64,000 nt of DNA from Euprymna scolopes (GCA_024364805.1 CM044495.1:46549230-46613229); one strand, 5' to 3'; numbered from the stretch's first letter, positions 47,055 through 59,739 are shown. The notes: generated from the letters alone by a model not told the origin. A program made the numbers and translations.

Positions 47055-47860
47055 TTTTCTCAAAAATTGAGCTGATGAAATATGTTCACTTTTAGATATG
47101 GTATTTCTTATGCGCATGGATGTAAATATATATGATAGATTGGAATCTCAAGCCCTGTTAATGCAAGTAGACAAATACATGAAAATATTTGAAATGATAC
47201 CACTTTTGCTTATTCCGATATTGTTTCCAGTCGTTCTGGAATTTACTTGCTACAAAATTCTTGCAATACCGGTTGAGAAATTGCAATTGAAAATTTCTTA
47301 GCCTTTGTATTACAATAGACACCCCACACAAACAACCTTAAATAGTAGTGTCTTTGTCTCGAAATTGAGTGAAGTCGTCTGTGTATATATAATATATATA
47401 TATATTAATGTCCTTTACCCAAGTGAGACATTCGGTCCCAATAATAAAGTACCCACTCCGCTTTATCTGCGCCTTGAAAATGTGTTAATAAAATTCAACA
47501 GGTTATTTTAACACTCTTATAAATCCCTATTTACTTGCCTGCTAACTCTTGGATAAAAATCAAACCGACCCTTTTCTCCTTTTCTGCATCAAAAAAGCAG
47601 TATACCCTTTTCTGTAAAACCACACGCACACACATCATACACATATATACACACACCTTGTTATACAGTTAATTATGTATGCTTCTTTTTGCTTACACTC
47701 CAGTTTGTATGGGTAATACTATTAAATATAGCCCGTGAAATTAAAATGTAACGGGTAGCATACAAAACTATGCCTTTAATCAAATAATTACTTGATACGG
47801 ATGTCATCTTTCATTTGTTTAATTCTTTCTCTCTGTAAGAACATAGATACCAAGGTCGGT
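47055..47860. other. No recognised gene
   Basis: Two short open frames at 47098-47301 and 47305-47511 have no recognised family. A (TA)n tract lies near 47385. Confidence 0.5.
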
Positions 47861-47862
47861 AA

Positions 47863-48120
47863 GTGGGATTGAGAAGTCAGCTGCCCGAGGAGGGACACTC
47901 CTCTCTTCAAAAAGTGCCTAGGCAGGCCCGTTGGCTTTCCGCAGTATTTGTATTTGTCAAGCCATTAGCAATAAACAACCCTTCTCAAAGAGAGAAGGGA
48001 AAACCTCGGAAGGTGGACCTCCGCGACCAGCACAGGATTAAACTCCCAACCCAAAGTGAACAGAGACCGGATCATTACAGAAATGGTCTAATCTTTGTTG
48101 ATTTTGGATAGCATTTCATC
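47863..48120. other. GC-richer segment with small hairpins, unassigned
   Basis: Stands out by composition. GAGGAGGGACACTCCTC and CCCTTCTCAAAGAGAGAAGGG can each fold into a hairpin. One plus frame is open for 82 codons, rich in Q/R/K, without a known domain. Perhaps a structured UTR or part of a repeat. Confidence 0.4.
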
Positions 48121-48646
48121 TTTGATTGCTCGCCTGACGAACCACATCGTAAAAAAGCAGAAATTCTACTAGCAACTTAAAACGTGAACGTATATTTATC
48201 GCTCAGCTTTACTATTGATGTAAAAAGGGCCATTTCTGAGCTTTCATTGAGCAGCAAATACAATGCGGTTGTTGTACATTAAAACCTATTTTTATCAGTA
48301 TTTTCGGCAACATACTGCTATATTTTTGATATTTGTGTTATATCATTAACTAAACGTTCAGGAAGCTGGGAATAAAAAAAAAATAAAAAACATAATGTGA
48401 AGCGTAATTCATGCAGCATTTGAACTTGATTCTCTGGTATGTATAGTTTATGTATCCGCATAAACGATATGATACTTAATGCACCAATATTCAGTATTTA
48501 TTTCAACAGTGTTCAGTATATGATTAGAACCATGTAGTAAGCTATGAAAATATATTTGACAATTCAGTTACACATGAATACCGTACATTGTAGCCTGATA
48601 AGTATTTACTCAAGCTACAAAGAATTTTCCAAGGTTCACTTAATTG

Positions 48647-48648
<2 letters not shown>

Positions 48649-48698
<50 letters not shown>
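48649..48698. repeat. (TA)n microsatellite
   Basis: About 25 TA units. Confidence 0.95.
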
Positions 48699-48701
<3 letters not shown>

Positions 48702-49279
48702 CAACTTACTGCTGTACATATATTGATGTGTACTTGTGAAAATAAATGTGTTTTAAAATATATTAACTGAAACTTTAAATAATAAAAAAGGGCATGTTGA
48801 ATTTTTAAACATTGAGTATCCGTTTTGGAAAGTGAAATATGCAATGTAGGAACTGAGTATGTATGTATTGTTTCATTAGAGACAAAAATATATATTTAAC
48901 AATACCAAAAATATAGGTTTGTACATTTTTGGTCAGTTTCAATGACATTGTTTTTCTTTCTTTTATCTTGCTATAGGGAGAACAAACATATGCTGAGATA
49001 CACCGGTACAAAAACATCTTTCATCATTAGAAAAAAGCGTATTAAATCCAAGAAAAACAAATAACCGGATTTTGTGAAAGTAATCCACGTAAATGTAAAA
49101 CTAACAATTTGCACATTTTCATATATCCATGCATGCAAGAAAAATAAAACAAAAATAAAAATAAAATAAATAAAAATAAAAAGCATATTATTCAATGTTT
49201 CCTGTGTTTTTTAATATTTTATTTTTAAATAAAGAATTATCAGTTAACATATTTTGGGGGACAGGTTAATTTTTATTGC

Positions 49280-49480
49280 TTGTCACCACAAATTATCTTA
49301 GTCAGCAGGTCTCCAATGTTTCGACTTACTCTCACCTCTATTCACACGGATTACACCAAGCACAAACAGACCTACTCTCACCACATGCCATCACCTCTTG
49401 TCTGTGGCTCTTGCTTAACAGCTTTTAGGGTGCTTCTTCAAATAATGGCCCAAGCTGAAATCTGCAAATCCGATGCAAAA
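49280..49480 (+). other. Possible decayed LINE tail
   Basis: The plus frame has TSIHTDYTKHKQTYSHH, which faintly recalls the I-H-I-L-x-x-C region after the RT/RNase H part of some LINEs. Too weak for a firm call. Confidence 0.2.
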
Positions 49481-49816
49481 TGGTATGCTATACAAACTGG
49501 CTATAGTATAAGAAAAGTAAGATTTAAATTTGCGATGACTTTAAGATTTTCTAAATTTATCATTTTGATTGACGTCTCATTAAACATTGCCAAATTTTAG
49601 AAAAACAAATGCAAACCTGTCAAGTACAATACATAGTTGCTTGCATTTTACTGGTATTCACCAACTTACTCACAGTGCGCAGCTGTTAGTAGATTTTGAC
49701 TTAATGTACACCATAGGGAGGCTCACGGTCACACTGACTTTGGTTATTTCTGTTTTTTGTAACGGAAAACAATAATGAAACGTCCAGCACAATAAGAAAA
49801 TTTAAAAACGTTTTAC

Positions 49817-49818
<2 letters not shown>

Positions 49819-49864
<46 letters not shown>
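49819..49864. repeat. (TA)n microsatellite
   Basis: About 22 TA units. Confidence 0.95.
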
Positions 49865-49866
<2 letters not shown>

Positions 49867-50240
49867 CATATTTCAAACTTGATTGTGGAAAAGTCATATT
49901 TATCTTTCAGCGTAAACAAGTATTTTTTAATATGCACACATTTTCTTTTCGTCTTTGATGTCTTGTTAAATATGGGCAATTCTAAGAAAACAGAAAAGAA
50001 AAACAAATTTTTCAAGGGCGATAACTCTTATTAATTCACGAACCGATGCCCAACAAAATTCGAACTTAATTTAAGATATAGCTTTTAGCATCCTTATGGT
50101 GCTCATGGCCTATCATGTTTATTCTGCATAACGTTTAATCATTTTTAATGCAATAAAGAATAAGTGACATTTTTCTATAATAATAATAATATGCGTCTCT
50201 GTTTTCAGTATAAGTATAATTACGTTTACCTACTATAACA

Positions 50241-50310
50241 GACGACGGTGGCGTAGTGGTTAACGACACAGACTGTAAACTTAAGGGCGACATGTTTGAA
50301 TTCAGCTCGT
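50241..50310 (+). mobile_element. tRNA-derived SINE head
   Basis: GGTGGCGTAGTGGTTAACG is a strong A box and ATGTTTGAATTCAGC a B box, 40-45 nt apart as in a tRNA. The first and last bases do not form an acceptor stem. It resembles the head at 3931. Confidence 0.55.
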
Positions 50311-50319
50311 TAAATAGAA

Positions 50320-51435
50320 ACACTTTCATCAAATCGACGTCTGACCTTGTACTTAACCACCTGGATAGAATATAAAATATAACTAATCTGCATATATAAA
50401 ATTAGCATCAACTCTACAGACTTTACTTGGGCCGTAAGTCAAGAAACGCTGTTATTAGTAATCAAACAGTTAGTGTTTTGTAGTTTTTTATTTCATTGAA
50501 AAAAAAGCAAATAAATTAAAAGTTCTTAAATGTCTTCATCGTATTAATATTTGTGAGAAGGATAAAATAAAGAAAACACAATAATTCACTATCATTATTA
50601 CACCTGTTTGTTATACGTCTATGAGGTCGGCTATGTCTTTTGAAGAAGATTGGAATAGTAATTCATTGATGCAGAGACGAAAGCTCTGTCGGGTTAAACA
50701 ATTGCAGTTTCTTTTTTCCATTTCCAAAATGTATAAAATGTTCTTTTCTTAGATTAAGAAAAACAATTCGATTTTTTACATTTCTTTTTCTGGTTATGTT
50801 TAAGCGATTCTTTTTTTTTTTTTTTAAATATTAAGGCAATATAACAAGAAAAGTCTGATTATAAAAAAAGACCCGTTAAACTTAGGACTTTTTTTTACAT
50901 GTTTTTCCCCCATTTTTATAAAGAATAAACTGTAAATGGTACGACTTTCCTGTTCGGTTCTTTTTTACTTGGTTTCTGACCAGTAGTTGGATAAAGGAAT
51001 TACCAATGAGAAAAGACATTAGTTAATTTCTACAGAAAAAGTGTAGTTTGGGTAACTTTAACCAATATTTTAAGACTAAATCATTGGAATACAAAATTAA
51101 AAGATGACGTAGATATACAATCCGTAGTGTAAATGAATGAAAAGGTTATACCAAAACAAGTCTTGGAAATAAAGAAAAATCCTTACTAAACCATTATTCC
51201 TCAATTACCGACATATTTTATAAAGTATTTATTCATGCTTTTCATTACAAGAGTAGGGATTCTTTTTCAATTCAAACTAATCATTTTAGGGTCGATGAAA
51301 ATGGCATATTTCTACTGGTAATCTAAAAAACGAGGTTTAGATTCATACATTATTTTCTGTTTTGTCTTAAGCAAAAATGTTATAAAAAACAAATTAATAA
51401 ACTAAAACAGTTAAAAACAGGGCAGGAAAAAACTC

Positions 51436-51491
<56 letters not shown>

Positions 51492-52080
51492 ATGACAAAC
51501 CAAAATTCTGAGTTTACTTTTTTTTATGCGTATATGCGTTTTTTTTTGTTTGTTTTGGTCTCTTAAAATAGTTTGTTTTAACATTTTCTTATTTGAGTTG
51601 ATCGCTTAGAATATCTTACTTGAAAAATAATACCAGTCAAGAGACGGAGATTTCAATGGCTCATATAGCCTCATCCATTTTTTTTTAATTATTGATCACT
51701 GTCTGAACTTCAATAAGAAGCAAGTCTTTTTTAACGAGGGGGGGAGGGTGTGGTAACAAATGGACAAATTTTTATATTAAAGAAATAAAAATTATGTATA
51801 AATAAAGACTAGTTAATAACTATTGGATAATGAAAAAGTGTCTTTTTTTTTGCTTTTTTTAAGAAAAGTTTATATTTTGTTTTTGTTACAATTACAGGAG
51901 GATTATATTTTTTTCCTGTTTTTGTTATTGTTTTATCGTTTACTTTTTATTCTGTTAAAATATGTATGTTTTAGCTGATCCATTTTTTAAAGTCTATTTT
52001 TGATATTTTTTTTCTTTTTTGTGGTGGTGGTGATGGTGGGGAGGGAGTCTTTCTATGTATATATATATATAATTTTTTTT
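50320..52080. other. No gene; (TA)n at 51437-51483
   Basis: The plus strand is strongly T-rich from about 50800 on. GCAGAGACGAAAGCTCTGTCGGG near 50676 contains a 5-bp stem around ACGAAAG. Otherwise unassigned. Confidence 0.5.
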
Positions 52081-52083
52081 TAA

Positions 52084-52493
52084 TTTATTGTGTTTATATT
52101 TCACAAAACAAAACAAACAAAAATCATTCACCTTAAAATGCTCTTCACAACATATCTAACAGAACTGACAAACAAAAAAAGTTTATATCAGCATCCACGC
52201 ACTCGCGCTTACACATTCTATCTGGCATCCATATTTTGAAAGAGCTCTGTAGATAAATACTGTACAAACCAAAGATAAACATAGCTTTTTCCTCTCTTTC
52301 TTGTTTCTTGGTTGTTCGTTTAATAAAGTCTTGGAGTCGTTTTAATTTATCAGTTTTTTTTTTCTTGCTCTGTATCTCTCTCGCGCACTCTCTTTCTCAC
52401 TCAACAGGTTAGTAATTCATGGATGACACTATAATTATTGTTGGTCGTTCTCCTCTAGTAGTCTTGGTAGAAGAAGCCCGTAGAGGTACCCTG
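52084..52493 (-). CDS. Candidate 3' terminal exon (13 codons incl. stop, then 3' UTR)
   Basis: On the minus strand TTTTTGTTTCTACAG is a strong acceptor, doubled as CAGCAG (a NAGNAG site). The first frame reads QGTSTGFFYQDY then TAG (coding 52493-52455). About 370 nt of UTR-like sequence follow to AATAAA at 52089-52084 and an A run. The other two phases are also open for 18 and 27 codons, so the frame is not certain. The family is not recognised. If real, the gene extends to higher coordinates, and 52500 onward would be intron. It would converge with the plus-strand exon at 45233. Confidence 0.45.
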
Positions 52494-52499
52494 CTGTAG

Positions 52500-53320
52500 A
52501 AACAAAAATAATTATAGAAAAAGAAATAGTCTCTTGTGAATGCTTGAATATTTCAAATATCTCTGTTATTTTTGTGGGGTTTTTTTTTTCATGTTTTTTA
52601 TTCAATGTTATATTAAGTCATTGTTTATTATCTTTCTTTTCTTTGGAATTCATTGAATTCATTTACTAGTTACCTGGTGCATACAGAAAGAGTTGTATGA
52701 CAATGTTATAGTGAGTATTAAAAACTCCCTTTTTGCCTTACAAATTGAAGAATTCTCAAGTGCATGTGTGGTTAAATTTTGTATGTGTAGACTTGTATAT
52801 GAGTAATATGTATGTATGTATATATACTGTATGTATTTTGTTTTATTCGTAAGATTGAGTAACTTGCTACTCTTGCTGGTGTGTAACAGCATTTGTTTAA
52901 GTCCATATCTCATACTTAACTTTTAAATGAGACTGTAGATAAAACCTGTATAAATCAATCAAAAAAACTATATATTATATTTCAAACAAACAATAACAAA
53001 AACATGTTTTGCATCATGGGAATTCTCAGATATAGTTTTTTTTTCTTTGTACTACACAAGTGTATATATTTTGTATTAGGCTTCATATATTTATAAGTGT
53101 TTGTGTGCATATATTGATTTGTGAATTTCGTATGATAGGTATACAATTAAAACAATTAATGCTTGGAGATGGATCTTTTTATTATATCAAAACATATCAT
53201 CAAAATCTTTGTTCTTTAATTGATCAATAATGGCTTCAATGATGTACTGGAATCACATTTGATTAATCGTCCACAATACTTTTGCAGATGTATTAGTAAT
53301 AATAATATTAATTTTTGTAA
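52500..53320. other. Possible intron, no feature
   Basis: AT-rich. Nothing assignable. Confidence 0.4.
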
Positions 53321-53324
53321 TGCT

Positions 53325-53830
53325 TTTCCAAAGGTAATCGACAATAATCTGGTAGTTTAAGGAGGTAATTCCATGAATAATCTGCAATAGTATTTTAGTT
53401 TACAGTATTTCCAGAAATCATGTTTTGGTTCGTTGCATTTCCAGAAATGCTCTGTAATGCTTGTATTGTAGTTCAATAATACAGTTCCAGAAATATTCTG
53501 CATTGATATTTTAGGTTATCGCATTTCCAGAAATACTTTACAATGGTGTTTCTGTCTGTTAATAAATTTCCAGAAATACTCTGTAACGATATTGCAGTTT
53601 GCTAAACCATTTTCAGAAATATTCTGCAACGATATCGTAGTTTGCCAATGAAATTTCCAGAAATATTTTGAAACGGAATTGTAGTTTGCTAATTCATTTC
53701 CAGAAATATTCTGCAATAGTATTTTAGTTTTCTGCATTTCCAGAAATATTCTGGAATGAAGTTTTAGTTTCATTATGCATTTCCAGAGATAGCTGTCATA
53801 TTTTCGTTTTATAACACATTTCCATTTCTG
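53325..53830. repeat. Degenerate minisatellite, ~11 units of 38-46 bp
   Basis: Units share TTTCCAGAAATATTCTG, then CAAYGATATTGTAGTTTG. Starts lie near 53406, 53438, 53484, 53524, 53567, 53610, 53654, 53697, 53737 and 53780, with weaker units before 53400. Open minus-strand frame segments across it are by-products of the repeat. Confidence 0.85.
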
Positions 53831-54794
53831 GCCAATACTCATCATTTAGAATTTTAGTTGCAGATTATTCATCTACTTTTATTTCTGTAGAAAGGTATTA
53901 CGATACAACTTCACATTTGAATGTGCGACAAGTTCCAATTAACAATGCACTTAAACAAAAAAATTTTCTTTTTTTATTTAAATTTCAATCACTCTCCTTT
54001 CATTAATTTTGTTCACTGTATTCAAATCATACAAACTGGAAATATATATATTTTTGTGTTGATATTCTTTTCAAATTAATACTATTGGGGTTATCAGAAT
54101 TTTTGTATGTTTCTTAGTTTATTTGCTTATTTTTGTTGATTATTTTTTTACTCTTGACGAAGTTCATGGAAATGTCTATGGATAAAAACATGAACAAATA
54201 TATAAAAAACAAAGTTGATAAAGATGAATTACGTCACAGGCTTATTATTTTTCATCTAGAATATTCCATATTCCAGGATAAATAAAAAAAAATAGCCCCT
54301 CCCACAACATAAAGTTTAATTTAAGTGACTGAAGTTTAATTTTAGTTGAAATATTTTTTTTCATCTGGATGATTTTTCTTTACATTATTTGTTTCTTATT
54401 TTTACTTGTATGTGTGTGTTTTGTATGTTTTCATGTATGTGTCTGTGTGTTTTATGTGTCTGTGCGTTTTTTGTGTCTGCATGTGCATGAATATTTTTCT
54501 CGATTGAGTTCAGTTCTGATTTGTAGCGTTTATTGATTTTTTTTTATTCAATTTATTTCTTTTACCAAAATTTAAAAATGAAAACCAGCTGACAAAGAAT
54601 ACTTTTTTATATAATTTTAAGAGAAGCCGTATGACTGTTGTTTCTCTTGAAAATCTTAATCTTCTCCTTTGGCTTTGAATAAGGATAATGTTGGGAATTC
54701 ATGTTTTTAACTTTAATTTTCATTAAAAAAAATCACAGGTTAAAATTTTTTTATCATATTCAAAGATTAAATTAGATATTTTTTTTAGATTTTT

Positions 54795-54804
54795 NNNNNN
54801 NNNN
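54795..54804. other. Assembly gap (10 N)
   Basis: Ten unknown bases between T-rich flanks that look alike (TTAGATTTTT on both sides), so the true sequence may be a collapsed or duplicated join. Confidence 1.
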
Positions 54805-55476
54805 TCTTTAGATTTTTTTTTCTTTAAATAATTAGCAACAAAAATTAGTAACACACTTATTTTTATCTTTAGACACTAATTCAGTAAGGAGAAACAAATT
54901 ACATTTCCTCTTTTATTATTTTTCTTTCGAATCTTAGTAAACAAAGATTTTTTGTGGGTTTTTGCTTTTTGTGTTCTATTATATCTCAACGAATCCATTC
55001 CGCAATTCTTGTTTTGCTTCTCCTTTATGTTTCTATAGACAAACAGATTCCACTTATTGAGAAGTGGTGAGTTTACCAAAGAGGTTCTGCACAATGTTAT
55101 TTTCAACCACAAACAGTATCTGTATAAGTCATTTAAAAACAATTTTTTTCATAACAGATTTCTTCTATGTATTTGTTGGCTTTGTCAAAAAAGAACTTCC
55201 TGTCCACTGGGGAATAACAACTCCTGTATGCTGAGGGGGGGGGAATAATAATATTTCAGGGATGTACGTAATATTACGTCCATTGGCTGTTGTTGCAAGA
55301 GGGAGAAGGGAATGCACGACCTCTCGGTCTGATTCCAATACGTTTATTTCAACTGACATCAAATTTTTTGACTTGACTAAAATGATCCAAAACTCCAGGC
55401 TTCCTTTTTTTAGAGCCAATCTTCAAAACAATAGGTGATCCATTAACTGCTCACCAAAGGTTGGGGGATTTTTATT

Positions 55477-55523
55477 ATCTGTGTTACAATGATATATTTC
55501 AATATATCATTACTAACACAGAT
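55477..55523. repeat. 47-nt near-perfect hairpin
   Basis: ATCTGTGTTA/TAACACAGAT pair outside, AATGATATATT/AATATATCATT pair inside, with a 2-nt loop and a 1 x 2 nt internal loop. The loop is too tight for a usual pre-miRNA. It could be a tiny MITE relic. Confidence 0.8.
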
Positions 55524-55827
55524 CACAGTTCCAAATTAAGACAGTTTTAAAAAGGATACAAAAAGAAGACATGTAGATAGTATTATACATATATTTTTTT
55601 CCATCTCTCGCTCCTCTTTTTTTTATTCTCAGCTGGTTCTTTGTTCCAAACTTTGACCTTTCACCACTCTTTGTTTCCTCGACTCTAGGTATCCAATGGC
55701 AAATGAAATGAACACAATCAACCTCTTTCCTATCACTGTCACCGTGTATTTTTTTCTAACCAGGCAATAATCCACTTGTGCCTTCCCGGTGAAAGGCGAC
55801 TTCTATATCCAATATAAAATGAAAGCA

Positions 55828-55830
<3 letters not shown>

Positions 55831-55863
<33 letters not shown>
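55831..55863. repeat. Poly-T (33)
   Basis: Simple T run. Confidence 0.97.
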
Positions 55864-55865
<2 letters not shown>

Positions 55866-56639
55866 TAGTACATATGAATGAATTATAAAGTCTTGTTTTG
55901 TTTCAACTTAACTTACAATGTATTGGCTCAGTTTGTTATATAAAACACCCCAATAAAACAAGTTAAAATGTTGTACATGAGAGTATTCCTGCTAACAAAG
56001 TAACCGGATTCAGGAGTACACACATATACATATGCAAGAATCTTGTATGTCTTATTTCATGTTCTGCGTCGAGTAGAATGTGGTATTTGTACTTGAAGCA
56101 ATGTAATTGAATTTTTAACTGGTTTAAAGATGATAACAAAAATTGGTGAACTTAAAAAACGATCATGAATGGTATTTCTATTTTTTTTTTCAAAATGTTT
56201 AAATGGTATTTAATTTTCTTTTTTTATTTTTCCCTTTCATTTTATTTTGGTATTGTTCAGTTCCATTTTTTTCCGGTTTCTTATTTCCCAAAACACTATT
56301 GTGTGAGAAGGTGTCATACATGAATGTAGAATTTATTTTACTTAAACATGTTCAATAGTTGTTGAGGAAGATTTTATTGGTAGTGATGTTTCTATTTTCT
56401 GTCTAATAATTGTATATTATTATTCTTATATAGAAAAACATTTTTGTGCCAGTTTTCAATTAAATTGTATTTTTTTTTCAATTAAAACAATTACATTTTT
56501 TCCCAAAAACATTAATTCAGTATTTCAGTTTGAATATTTTTTTTCTTGTTCATATAAACCATTTCGAATAAATTATTTCTCAACCTGGTTGTATTGACAG
56601 ATAAATCAGTTAACTGGTCGATTGGTAGGTCAGTTTAAA

Positions 56640-56920
56640 AACTCTGTACTGGCAGCCTGGACAGCTGGACAACAGCTTTAAACAGTGGCAGCAGCAAATA
56701 TTAATCAGCAAGTTCACCAGTAGTCATTCTTATTTTTGTCTACATGGTTCCTGCTGGTACCGTCAGATCAATGGCGTTGTCTCTCCAGTGGTTTTAAAGA
56801 TGGCTACTGTGCCAGACAACGCCATAATTTCATCTGTATCAATGTTCTGCCACGCAATGTGATCGTATCATACACACTTGATCTCATGGATGTTATTACC
56901 CCGAGGTAGACTGGGTGAGC
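56640..56920 (-). other. GC-richer island, possible exon or UTR
   Basis: It stands out in T-rich surroundings. On minus, CTTTTATTCAACAG at 56920 is acceptor-like, and a frame at 56864-56763 reads DHIAWQNIDTDEIMALSG, then TVAIFKTTGETTPLI and a stop. The plus strand also has an open frame there, so strand and coding status are undecided. It might be an upstream or alternative exon of the minus-strand gene ending at 52084. Confidence 0.25.
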
Positions 56921-57352
56921 TGTTGAATAAAAGAAAAGAAAAAAAAACATATTTATATTATAATGTTTCAATGGTATCTTTTTTATTTGTATTCCACTTC
57001 AACACTCACATTTTATAATGACAACTTTCATAGGTTTTCCGGTATGCTGAAAACGATTATCACATTGAGATTTGGGCAAGCGAGTAGTTTTCTGGATATT
57101 AAGACCTTTATTATCCAGCGTAATCCATTTTTGTTTTTTTTTGTTTTTGTTTTTTTTACTGGTGGCCATATTTTTTCTCAACTAAAAAGTGCTAATGCGC
57201 ATGAGTATTACAAAACACCCCTCCTCCCCATGTTAAAAATGGCGAACGTCACTGGCATTTATACATTGGAAAAAATGTCTTAATATCCAGAAAACTGCTT
57301 GCAATGCCCCAAATTTGAATGCGATATTTGTGTTCATTTTTTCCAGGTTTTT

Positions 57353-57354
<2 letters not shown>

Positions 57355-57398
<44 letters not shown>
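57355..57398. repeat. Poly-T (44)
   Basis: Simple T run about 190 bp before a LINE tail. Confidence 0.97.
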
Positions 57399-57399
<1 letters not shown>

Positions 57400-57589
57400 G
57401 AAGTGACATCACTGAACAAACGATGTATTTAGTTTACAGACTTGGGAATATACAGTAATTCCACAAATAAAAAATAAAACACTTACACTATTGAACATCC
57501 AATTGACAATGTTTGCACATGTTCGAATCATGTTTGAGATACTATATTATATTTAGTAGTCGTTGTCTTACCTTAGTAAAAAAAAAAAA

Positions 57590-57960
57590 GGAATCACCAC
57601 TTCTCAAGGCCCGGAGGCCACTCAAGGATATGGATTAATGAGTGTACAGTAGTCAATAGGACAGTATCGTAGTAATCATAAGTAATCCAATTTACCAAAT
57701 TTCCACTACTAAAGGGGACGGCTCATCAAGAACTTTTTTACATGCAACTTGAAGGCGACCATATTTTAGTCAGCTGGAAAGCGAGCAAACGAAAGAGTTT
57801 CGTAGGCATGCAATTCTAGGAGGTTTTAAGATTTGTTTATTGAATCCATGTTTAGGCTTAGCCACTGATAAAGATCAGGGAAAATTATTGATAGAGGTTT
57901 CAAATAGACGAGTGTTTTTCATGAAAGTTTGGCAATGGGGGAGGCATAGGTTGGTGCTCA
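57590..57960 (-). mobile_element. LINE (jockey/CR1-like) 3' fragment
   Basis: On plus: ATCACCACTTCTCAAGGCCC, AATGAGTGTACAGTAGTCAA, GACGGCTCATCAAGAAC and GATAGAGGTTTCAAATAGACG, all matching 60797-61100. The frame is disrupted. A36 follows at 58011. Confidence 0.75.
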
Positions 57961-58008
57961 ACTGTCTGTAGCTCATTTCAATGAGCCAAACAAATCAAGT
58001 CAAAAATA

Positions 58009-58010
<2 letters not shown>

Positions 58011-58046
<36 letters not shown>
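58011..58046. repeat. Poly-A (36)
   Basis: Simple A run. Confidence 0.97.
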
Positions 58047-58047
<1 letters not shown>

Positions 58048-58049
58048 CC

Positions 58050-59235
58050 GATTTATAAGAAAACTGGAATATGCCATGCTACTCAAGTGGATAAGTTCAT
58101 TCTCGAATCTTTTATTGGCTGTACGAAAATTCTTGCTTGAATAAAGTAATATCTATATATCAATAAACCTCACAATATTGTCTCACCATCTGAGAAACTT
58201 AGCCTTGATATGCTTTTGGGGCCTTGATAAGTGATGAATTCTTAGTTACTCTTCTGCGGCACAGGTTTGAATTCTATATGTAAAATCAAATTGATACATT
58301 TTATGTACTAATTATTAGGGTTGCCGCCTTAGACGGCTAGATTAATGAGTTGAGCTTCTTTCTAAAATCAAAATGATTTGTAGAAATTAAGCTCCCCCCC
58401 CCATGTTTGTTAAACAGTTAGAAGAAATGCCACTTAATACAAACCACGTCTCTGAGATGCAGGTTCGAATCTTGTACGAGTTTCGTTTTTCGCTTTGAAG
58501 GATTCTTTAGTATACGGAAACTATGAATAACTAAATAGTGATATTACGAGTGAAAATATCAACAATAACTAAATAAACAAAGAAAACAGCATAACACATA
58601 ATCTATTGATATATATTTTATCTTCTAATAAATATACACAGGATCGCAAAGAAGTCACTTGGGTAGATTTTTTTTATTGTATCTTAATGGAATTTTAACA
58701 TATGATAATAACGTTGAAGATTTGTTTGGTAAATAAATATTTTTCATAATTAAATAAAACGAAAAACTAAGATCTTTTAAATGCTTTCCGTTTTCAACTT
58801 CACAAATTTGTACTCTTTCTAAAATTTTCTCCATTACGGATTGTAGGATGACTTTATTACGATTTAATTCCCGGACTTCAGTTTTGATGTTCTTGAAAAT
58901 CTTCACACCACTAAACCAGAAACTCTACAGAAATTCAACAAAAGGTTGCTAACCATTAAAAAGATATGACTCCTTGGCCATGCTGTAGTCGTAAAATTTT
59001 GAATTCCTAAGCGTTACAGGCTAAAAATCAAAACTTTATGTAGAATGGTGTTGTACATATAAAAGAACATGCTTCAACCCTCGCCAATCACATTTTGCGA
59101 ATCGGCTTGATAAAACGTAAATTCGAGTAATATTTCCTCACTTAATATTGTCTTAAGCAGCAGTCAATAATCTTTTGAACGTTATGAACTACTGTAATTA
59201 ATTCTTAATTTGCCAGACAACTAATGTGAATTCAT
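58050..59235. other. No gene; scraps of LINE and tRNA-like B boxes
   Basis: GGGGCCTTGATAAGTGATGAATTC near 58218 looks like a plus-strand LINE tail end. CAGGTTTGAATTC (58262) and CAGGTTCGAATCTTG (58460) are B-box-like without clear A boxes. Confidence 0.4.
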
Positions 59236-59239
59236 AAAA

Positions 59240-59430
59240 TACGACCAGGCATTTTTATTATTTCCTGAGTAAGATACGCTTTAATATAATATTTTTATTT
59301 ATGCAGATGTATTCATCAATATAGGTCCAACCCCCTATTAAGTATTATACTATACTCAATATAAAGTAGTGATTTCAAGTTTTAAGAAATAGAATTTGGG
59401 TGCAATCAGCTAGAATCAAAACTTAAACAA
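59240..59430 (-). mobile_element. Helitron-like family H1 fragment
   Basis: AAAATACGACCAGGCAT near the start and AATCAGCTAGAATCAAAAC at the end, with AGTAGTGATTTCAAG between, fit H1 inverted. Confidence 0.4.
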
Positions 59431-59739
59431 GTACTGTATTTAAACACTAATGTATTAGTCACAACATTGAATCCGCCGAGTTTTTACGGTGAATCGTGCG
59501 CGTGCCTTATCGAGATTTAAATGTGATATATGTACAAGCTTCGAGCAAAGACGCCCATACGGTCCACATAGTTTTATAATTTTAAAAATTTTAATAATAC
59601 TTAATTTTTTTCAATAATTCTTATTAAAAATTCATTGGAAAATGGATATTATATCTTATTATTGAATTTCTTAAAATTTTGAATATATTGAATCATTTCT
59701 TTATCAAAATTGATTTTCTTCTAAACTTTCTCTATGTTC

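Larger units (their letters stand above)
53835..56630. other. No supported gene
   Basis: The plus strand is T-rich. It holds a 10-N gap, a hairpin at 55477-55523 and T33 at 55831. The open frame at 55165-55419 (minus) has no recognised domain. Confidence 0.5.

Noticed and set aside
49280-49600. 106-codon plus-strand frame as a host gene
   Set aside because: Only a faint resemblance to LINE tails; no splice or start evidence.
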